A stretch of DNA of 11,209 nucleotides, from contig CAMDJU010000070.1 of assembly GCA_945900695.1 (NCBI GenBank), positions 1-11,209 on the forward strand. The letters are read 5' to 3'. The translations under genes were made by a program, and so were the position numbers. This document shows positions 6,373-11,209 of this stretch, in pieces. Within the stretch, counting starts at the first letter, position 1. Every line of letters starts with the position of its first letter. This stretch comes from Bordetella parapertussis. GTDB lineage: Bacteria; Pseudomonadota; Gammaproteobacteria; Burkholderiales; Burkholderiaceae_C. A model generated the notes under the pieces. The model saw only the letters and a program-made list of their open reading frames with translations, was not told the origin of the DNA and made no database searches.

Positions 6373-7359
6373 TTATTCGGGCTTGAAGCCTGCGCCGCGC
6401 AACAGCTCTGCGTTTTGAGCCACATCGGTGGCGATGAAGCGGGTGAACTGATCTACGCTTTCGATGATGCCTTCGATGCCCAGGGCGGCAAAGGCGCCAC
6501 TTTTGTTCAGTTCGTTGACCGATTCATTGATGGCTGCATTCAGCAGTTGCACCCGATCGGCCGGGGTGCCCAAGGGCGCCCAAATACCGTACCAACTGGT
6601 GTAGACCAAGCCCGGCACGCCACTTTCGGCAGCGGTCGGGATGTCCGGCGCGATGGCGCTGCGTTTGGCCGAGGTGGTCACGATGGGCTTGACCTTGCCG
6701 GTTTTGGCCATGGGCAGCAAAGCGATGATGGAGTCCATCAATATTTGCGAATGACCACCGGCAATGTCCACCAGCGCTGGGGCCGTGCCTTTGTAGGGCA
6801 CGGTGGTGATTTTCAGGTTGGATTTTTGTGCCAGCAGCAGCGTGGCCAAGTGGCTGGGAGCGCCCATGGCGGGCAGGGCAGCGGTCCATTTGTCGGGGTT
6901 TTGGCGCACGGAGTTGACCACCTCGCTGAGCTTTTGCTCCGGCAAGTTGGGCGAGATCACCAACAGCAGCGGCGCCTCGCCCACGCGTGCCACCGGAGCG
7001 AAATCGGTCACCGGGTCGTAAGGTGCTTTGGCCATGACTTGTTTGGCCAGCACATGGGTGGCGCCCGAGAACAACAGGGTCTGGCCATCGGCAGCGGCGG
7101 TTTGCACCACTTTGCCGCCCACGCTGCCATTGGCGCCGGCGCGGTTTTCCACCACCACAGACACGCCCAGTCGGCCTTGCATGTGCTTGGCGATCAGGCG
7201 ACCTGCTGTGTCCACGCCGCCGCCGGGGGCAAAGGGCACGATCATTTTGATCGGCCCATCGGGGAACTTGCCGGTTTGCGCCCACAACGGGGCCAGGGCG
7301 CAGCCCAGCAGCAAGCCTGTCCAAAAGCGCAAGTGTTGTCGCACGGGTTTGATGGTCAT
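6373..7359 (-). CDS. Bug/TctC-family periplasmic solute-binding protein
   Basis: This 328-residue protein is the second receptor of the tripartite tricarboxylate transporter family in the operon. An N-terminal Sec signal (basic start, FWTGLLLGCALAPLWAQ) is cleaved probably near residue 27. The mature start FPDGPIKMIVPFAPGG with D50 in GGGVD, followed by VVVENRAGANGSVGG (68-82) and YDPVTDFAPVARVG, is typical. C20 lies in LLGC, a marginal lipobox, so lipid attachment is possible but less likely than normal cleavage. AAGGAG at 7366-7371 sits 6 nt before the ATG, the best Shine-Dalgarno of the operon, suggesting this protein is made in excess over its neighbours, as expected for a binding protein. 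It is clearly diverged from the receptor at 3446-4426, so the two probably bind different solutes or isomers. Ligand not deducible from sequence. Confidence 0.95.
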   Translation of the reverse strand: MTIKPVRQHLRFWTGLLLGCALAPLWAQTGKFPDGPIKMIVPFAPGGGVDTAGRLIAKHMQGRLGVSVVVENRAGANGSVGGKVVQTAAADGQTLLFSGATHVLAKQVMAKAPYDPVTDFAPVARVGEAPLLLVISPNLPEQKLSEVVNSVRQNPDKWTAALPAMGAPSHLATLLLAQKSNLKITTVPYKGTAPALVDIAGGHSQILMDSIIALLPMAKTGKVKPIVTTSAKRSAIAPDIPTAAESGVPGLVYTSWYGIWAPLGTPADRVQLLNAAINESVNELNKSGAFAALGIEGIIESVDQFTRFIATDVAQNAELLRGAGFKPE

Positions 7360-7385
7360 GGGGGTCTCCTTGGGGGTGGTACGGG

Positions 7386-7856
7386 TCAGCGCATGGCGCT
7401 GTGCTCTTCAATGGACGCGATGCTGATGCTCAAGGCGTCCAGCAGGGTGTTCATGTCGGGGGTGGTCAATGCATTGTGCGGCTGGGCCACGCATTCCAGC
7501 AAGTCGGACAAAGCCTGGCGGCCCGCATCGGCTTGCGCCAAGGCCGGTTGCAGCAACTGGGCCAAGCCTGGCCGGTGCACAAAGCGTTGCAGCAGGTGGT
7601 CCAAAATCATGGCGTCCAAGCCGCCAATCTCAATGGCCGCATCGATGCCACAGGCGCAGCCGTTCATCAAAGAAATGCGGCCCATGCCACAGCGCTGCCA
7701 GCGCGCAAACAAGGCGGTGGCGCGCAGGCACTCGCTGGTGCGGTCCAGCGCGGGTACACCCCGATGGGGTTGGCGTGCAGATGAGCGTGCCGCGCTTGGG
7801 GTGCGGCGCTGTTGTGCGCGTTGGGCGGCACCCAATTGGGCCAGGGCTTGTTTCAT
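7386..7856 (-). CDS. Uncharacterised 156-residue protein coupled to hyuB
   Basis: I do not recognise this family. The reading frame is supported by its start, which overlaps the hyuB stop (ATGA at 7856-7853), its fit between hyuB and the binding-protein gene (26-nt gap), and protein-like composition in the second half. Residues 1-40 are rich in Ala, Gln, Arg and Ser and look disordered. Residues 43-69 carry four cysteines (C43, C56, C67, C69) in C-x12-C-x10-C-x-C, within CLRATALFARWQRCGMGR and NGCACG; a fifth, C122, lies further on. Residues about 70-150 appear alpha-helical (IDAAIEIGGLDAMILDHLLQRF and LLQPALAQADAGRQALSDLLECV). No signal peptide or membrane segment is seen. It could be a metal- or iron-sulphur-binding accessory of the HyuAB enzyme, by position only. 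Confidence 0.7.
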   Translation of the reverse strand: MKQALAQLGAAQRAQQRRTPSAARSSARQPHRGVPALDRTSECLRATALFARWQRCGMGRISLMNGCACGIDAAIEIGGLDAMILDHLLQRFVHRPGLAQLLQPALAQADAGRQALSDLLECVAQPHNALTTPDMNTLLDALSISIASIEEHSAMR

Positions 7857-9628
7857 GCGGGCCCACCGACCAAATCGTGTTGGGCGATTTCTTGCGCAGT
7901 GGGTTGCACGCCATACACCTCATCGGCCTCATGCCAGCTGATGTAGCCCATTTGCAAGTCGCGCAACACGGCGCTGCGCTCGCGCTTTGCGGGTGGGCCA
8001 AAACCACCGCCGCCGCCAGAGTGCAGCACATAGGATTCACCGGCTTCCAAGCGCATGTTCACTTTGCCCCCCGGGAACAAGGTCAGGCTGCCGTCTTTTT
8101 TGCGCATGCCCACTTGGTTGCCCAAGGCGCTGTGCCCGCCCAGCAAGCCCCAGGGCGGGTGGTTTACCCGGTCGATGCGGGTTTGGTAGTTCACGCGGGT
8201 CAAGGCCACCACCTCGGCCTGGGCACCCAACCCGCCACGGAACTGGCCGGCCCCGGCCGAGCCTTCGCGCAATTGGTAGTACTTGACCAACAAGGGAAAC
8301 TTGTTCTCGACTTGTTCGCTGGGGCCGTTGTGGGTGTCGCCGTCGTTCATGCACACCGTCACATTGACGCCGTCTTCGTTGTGCTTGGCACCCCAGCCAC
8401 CACCAATCAGGCCACCCAGGTAAATCCACAACTTGCCGTCGCGCGGGTGGATGCCGTTGACGTTGGCGATGACCAAGTCGGCATGGTGGCCGGCAATGGT
8501 TTTTTCAGGGATGGCCTGGGCCACGGCCTTGAAGATGGTGTCCACCACGGTCATCGGGTAGGTCATCCACACCCGCATCGCCGATGGGTGCAAGGCGCTG
8601 ACCACGGTGCCCGGGGGCAAGATCACTTTGAGCGGGCGAAAGTTGCCGTCGTTGATCGGGTGGTCGCTGGGCATGGTCAGGCACTTGAAGGCCACTTGGG
8701 CACAAGCCACCCCCGCACCTGAGTTGAAAAATCCCTTGACCTGCGGGCTCATGCCACTGAGGTCGACGGTCATCTCATCACCCCGCACTGTGACCTTGAC
8801 CCGGATGGGCACGGGCTGGTCAATGTCCACAGCGTCGTCGTCCATGAAGGACTCGGCTTCATACACCCCATCGGGCATGGCGCGCACCTGGGCGCGGGCT
8901 TCGGCCTCGGTGTGGTCCATGATGGCGTCGATGGCCAATTGCCAAGCCGATTCGCCGTGGCGCGAGAGCATTTCTTCCAAATGCTTGGCGCCCACGCGGC
9001 AAGCCGACAACTGTGCTTCCAAGTCACCTGCTGCGCGGTCACGACGGCGCACGTTCATCAAAATCAGGTCGCGCATTTCCTCGTTGAGCACGCCTTGGCG
9101 GTGGTACTTCACCAAAGGAATTTGCAAGCCTTCGGCATAAATGTCGGTGGTCACGCCGTTGAGGATGCCGCCAATGTCTTGCCAGTGCGCCATGCAGGTG
9201 GAAAACGCAACGATCTCGCCCTGGTGAAAAATCGGGATGGAAAACGTCAAGTGGTTCAGGTGGGCACCAGTGATGTAGGCGTCGTTGGTCAACAAAATGT
9301 CGCCGGGGTGGATGTTGTCCAGCCCCCAATGGTCGATCTTGGCCTTGACCACGTCGCTCATGCCGCGGATGAACATGGGCAACCCCAAGCCAATCGACAG
9401 GGTTTGGCCCTGCCGGTCGAACAAACCCACGGTGAAGTCCAAGGCTTCGTAAATGATCATGTTGTAGGACGTGCGCATCAGCACCGACTTCATCTCTTCG
9501 GTGGCCGCAACCAAGCTGTTGCGCACCAACTCCACCGCCACGGGGTCGGCTTTTTTCATGGCTGTGGTGCGCTTGGCTGCGCTCGCAGCGACAGTTGCTT
9601 TTTTGGTTTTAGGACGTGTGGTTTTCAT
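7853..9628 (-). CDS. hyuB: Hydantoinase B / oxoprolinase family protein (HyuB)
   Basis: This 591-residue protein is the B subunit of an N-methylhydantoinase/5-oxoprolinase/acetone-carboxylase-type enzyme, which acts with HyuA in the cytosol on cyclic amides, hydantoins or ketones, usually with ATP. Family signatures are ADPVAVELVRNSLVAATEEM (27-46), RTSYNMIIYEALDF (52-65), HPGDILLTNDAYITGAHLNH (107-126), MAHWQDIGG (146-154), and a Gly-rich C-terminal segment (GGGGGFGPP). Full length agrees with the family. ATG 9628 lies 15 nt after the hyuA stop. The first 26 residues form a Lys/Ala/Thr-rich tail not expected in the family, so ATG 9559 (M24) is an alternative start; neither has a good Shine-Dalgarno. 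The stop overlaps the next gene by 4 nt. The substrate is not determined by sequence; the nearby DUF1445 gene points to 5-oxoproline. Confidence 0.94.
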   Translation of the reverse strand: MKTTRPKTKKATVAASAAKRTTAMKKADPVAVELVRNSLVAATEEMKSVLMRTSYNMIIYEALDFTVGLFDRQGQTLSIGLGLPMFIRGMSDVVKAKIDHWGLDNIHPGDILLTNDAYITGAHLNHLTFSIPIFHQGEIVAFSTCMAHWQDIGGILNGVTTDIYAEGLQIPLVKYHRQGVLNEEMRDLILMNVRRRDRAAGDLEAQLSACRVGAKHLEEMLSRHGESAWQLAIDAIMDHTEAEARAQVRAMPDGVYEAESFMDDDAVDIDQPVPIRVKVTVRGDEMTVDLSGMSPQVKGFFNSGAGVACAQVAFKCLTMPSDHPINDGNFRPLKVILPPGTVVSALHPSAMRVWMTYPMTVVDTIFKAVAQAIPEKTIAGHHADLVIANVNGIHPRDGKLWIYLGGLIGGGWGAKHNEDGVNVTVCMNDGDTHNGPSEQVENKFPLLVKYYQLREGSAGAGQFRGGLGAQAEVVALTRVNYQTRIDRVNHPPWGLLGGHSALGNQVGMRKKDGSLTLFPGGKVNMRLEAGESYVLHSGGGGGFGPPAKRERSAVLRDLQMGYISWHEADEVYGVQPTAQEIAQHDLVGGPA

Positions 9629-9643
9629 GGTTCAAATGCGCTC

Positions 9644-11209
9644 TCAGGGCTGACGTTCGGTTTGGGCCACATCGATGTGCAAATTGCCGTGGGCATCGAC
9701 CTGCAGGCGGTCGCCGGGTTGCAGCACGGTGGTGGTGGCGTGCTCTTCGATCAAGGCGGGGCCTTCTAGCCGGTTGTTGGCGCGCAGTTCATCGCGGTGG
9801 TAGACCTGGGTGGTCAGCCAGCCTTCACCTTCAAAATAAACCTTGCGCTGACCGCGCAAAGCGCTGGCCACGGGTTTGCGCGTGCCGCTGCGAATGGTTT
9901 CCAGCACGGGCTTTTTCAGCACCCCAATCACGGTGCTGCGCAGGCTCACAATTTCGGCGGGCTCGTTGGGCGAACCCCGGCCATAGCGTTCGCGGTGGGC
10001 TTCGTCAAACACTGCTTTGAGCGCGTCCAGGTTTTTGCGCTTGAAGGCGGCGGCGGGAATCTCCACCGTCACGGCATGTTCTTGGCCGATGTAGCGCATG
10101 TCCAAATGGCGTTGCACCATGATTTTGCGCGTGCCCACCTCGGCCGCATCCAGGGTGCGCAAGCCCTCGGCCTCGAGTTCACCAAACCAGGCATCGAGTT
10201 GGGGCAAAGACAGTTCAGCCAAGGTGATGAAGTGCGAGCGCACCAAGTCGCGCCGAAAGTCGGCCAGCAACATGCCAAAGGCCGAAAAATGCCCGGGCGC
10301 GCGTGGGATGACCACATGTGGGATACGCAACTCGCGCGCCACCATGGACGCATGCAAGGGGCCAGCCCCGCCATAGGCAAACAAATGGGGAAACGCGCCG
10401 GTGTCCAAGCCCCGGTCGGTGGTCACGCCTTTGACCGCATGCGACATGGCCGCCGCAGCGATGCGCAAAATGCCCGACGCCGCTTGGGTGGTGGTCATGC
10501 CCAGGGGCTTGGCGATGTGGCTTTGCATGGCGCCCTCGGCGGCTACCAGGTCGAGTTGCATCTCGCCGCCCAAAAAGTGCGCTGGGTCAATGCGTCCCAG
10601 CAGCACATTGGCGTCGGTCACGGTGGGGGCCGAGCCACCCAAGCCATAACAGGCTGGGCCAGGAAAGGCCCCTGCACTTTGTGGTCCTACGCGCAATGCG
10701 CCAGTGCTGCTCAGGCTGGCCAAGCTGCCCCCGCCGGTGCCCACCTCGTGGATGTCGATCATGGGGGTGAGCAAGGGCAGGCCGGTCATGTAGCCGCCAA
10801 TCATCACGCTGTTGGCCACCAGTGCCTGGTGGTGGCGCACCACACCGGCCTTGGCGGTGGTGCCGCCCATGTCAAAAGCGATGGCGTTTTCAATGCCCAG
10901 CGCTTGGCACAGGGCTTGGGTGCCGATCACCCCGGCGGCAGGACCCGACTCCATCATGCGCACGCAGTCTTGCCGCGCCTCAGACAAAGCGTACAAACCG
11001 CCGGTGGACTGAACCACCAAAAATTGGCCGGGGAAATCCACCTCTTTGAGGGTCTGTTCGATCTCACCCAAGTAGCGGTCCACGCGCGGGCCAATGTAGG
11101 CATTGGCCACCACGGTCGAGGTGCGCTCGTATTCACGGTATTCCTGCGACAAATCGGACGAGATGGACACAAACGCACCCGGCATGTGCTGGCGCAGCAA
11201 GTCACGCAC
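9644..11209 (-). CDS. hyuA: Hydantoinase A / oxoprolinase family protein (HyuA), 5' end missing
   Basis: The frame is open through the window edge, so the 521 residues here lack roughly the first quarter of a protein that is normally about 690 residues long. The ATP-binding ASKHA-type fold is visible in MMESGPAAGVIG (85-96) and IAFDMGGTTAKAG (110-122), followed by IDIHEVGTGGGS (151-162), PACYGLGGSAPTVTDAN (185-201), FAYGGAGPLHA (278-288) and APGHFSAFGM (304-313). The protein pairs with HyuB, whose gene follows 15 nt later, to form an ATP-dependent enzyme that opens or carboxylates small cyclic or ketone substrates. In this operon it is the most upstream gene visible; the promoter and any regulator lie beyond the window. 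The first codon in the window is GTG but it is not a real start, as the homology begins well before it. Whether the substrate is 5-oxoproline, hydantoin or a ketone is open. Confidence 0.94.
   Translation of the reverse strand: MRDLLRQHMPGAFVSISSDLSQEYREYERTSTVVANAYIGPRVDRYLGEIEQTLKEVDFPGQFLVVQSTGGLYALSEARQDCVRMMESGPAAGVIGTQALCQALGIENAIAFDMGGTTAKAGVVRHHQALVANSVMIGGYMTGLPLLTPMIDIHEVGTGGGSLASLSSTGALRVGPQSAGAFPGPACYGLGGSAPTVTDANVLLGRIDPAHFLGGEMQLDLVAAEGAMQSHIAKPLGMTTTQAASGILRIAAAAMSHAVKGVTTDRGLDTGAFPHLFAYGGAGPLHASMVARELRIPHVVIPRAPGHFSAFGMLLADFRRDLVRSHFITLAELSLPQLDAWFGELEAEGLRTLDAAEVGTRKIMVQRHLDMRYIGQEHAVTVEIPAAAFKRKNLDALKAVFDEAHRERYGRGSPNEPAEIVSLRSTVIGVLKKPVLETIRSGTRKPVASALRGQRKVYFEGEGWLTTQVYHRDELRANNRLEGPALIEEHATTTVLQPGDRLQVDAHGNLHIDVAQTERQP

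Noticed and set aside
6379..6389. Short palindrome GGCTTGAAGCC at the 3' end of a TctC-family gene
   Set aside because: It has only 5-bp arms with a single-base centre, lies inside coding sequence of the family's C-terminus and has no T run; chance is sufficient.
6136..7941. 601-codon plus-strand open frame antisense to the propeller, binding-protein and small-protein genes
   Set aside because: It runs opposite to genes with clear family motifs and its translation is low-complexity Gly/His/Gln-rich, as expected from the complementary strand of GC-rich coding DNA. The same applies to other long plus-strand frames at 7469-8722 and 8912-9769.
1..11209. CRISPR arrays, tRNA/rRNA genes, insertion-sequence ends, phage or defence genes
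   Set aside because: No regularly spaced repeats, cloverleaf-like segments, transposase motifs or terminal inverted repeats were seen on reading both strands; all well-supported genes belong to transport, regulation or metabolism.

Overview
The window looks like a chromosomal segment of a moderately GC-rich betaproteobacterium, most likely Burkholderiales (Comamonadaceae-like). The inference rests on gene content: two Bug/TctC-type periplasmic binding proteins in one operon, a family greatly expanded in that order, plus an RND-type outer-membrane factor followed by an OmpR/CusS-type two-component pair. No database search was possible, so the genus is not fixed.

Plus strand, 1-3140. The window opens inside the 3' end of an outer-membrane efflux factor (1-192). 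An OmpR/PhoB-family response regulator (227-910) and a CusS-like sensor histidine kinase (907-2328, ATGA overlap) follow, consistent with an efflux/stress-response operon carrying its own regulators. After a 230-bp gap comes a monocistronic small outer-membrane beta-barrel protein (2559-3140) with a clear signal peptide, a strong Shine-Dalgarno sequence and a C-terminal Phe.

Junction, 3141-3445. This gap separates convergent transcription units. It holds a hairpin just after the beta-barrel gene, a strong U-tailed terminator (3387-3414) that may work in both directions, and one tiny doubtful ORF.

Minus strand, 11209-3446. Seven tightly packed genes form one operon, read from high to low coordinates: hydantoinase/oxoprolinase subunit A (5' end outside the window), subunit B, an unrecognised 156-residue Cys-containing protein, a Bug/TctC binding protein, an oligogalacturonate-lyase-like beta-propeller, a DUF1445 protein (D-glutamate cyclase/YcsI family), and a second Bug/TctC binding protein with a twin-arginine-like leader. 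Gaps are 3-54 nt or short overlaps. The promoter and any regulator lie beyond 11209.

The most interesting reading is that this is a catabolic operon for a cyclic amide such as 5-oxoproline or a hydantoin-like compound. DUF1445 proteins recur next to 5-oxoprolinase genes (for example ycsI beside ycsF-kipI-kipA in Bacillus subtilis), and the animal relative makes 5-oxo-D-proline from D-glutamate. Here a DUF1445 gene is joined to an ATP-type HyuAB oxoprolinase, two solute-binding proteins, a PL22-like propeller with an intact metal-site motif, and a new small protein. The substrate is not determined by the sequence.
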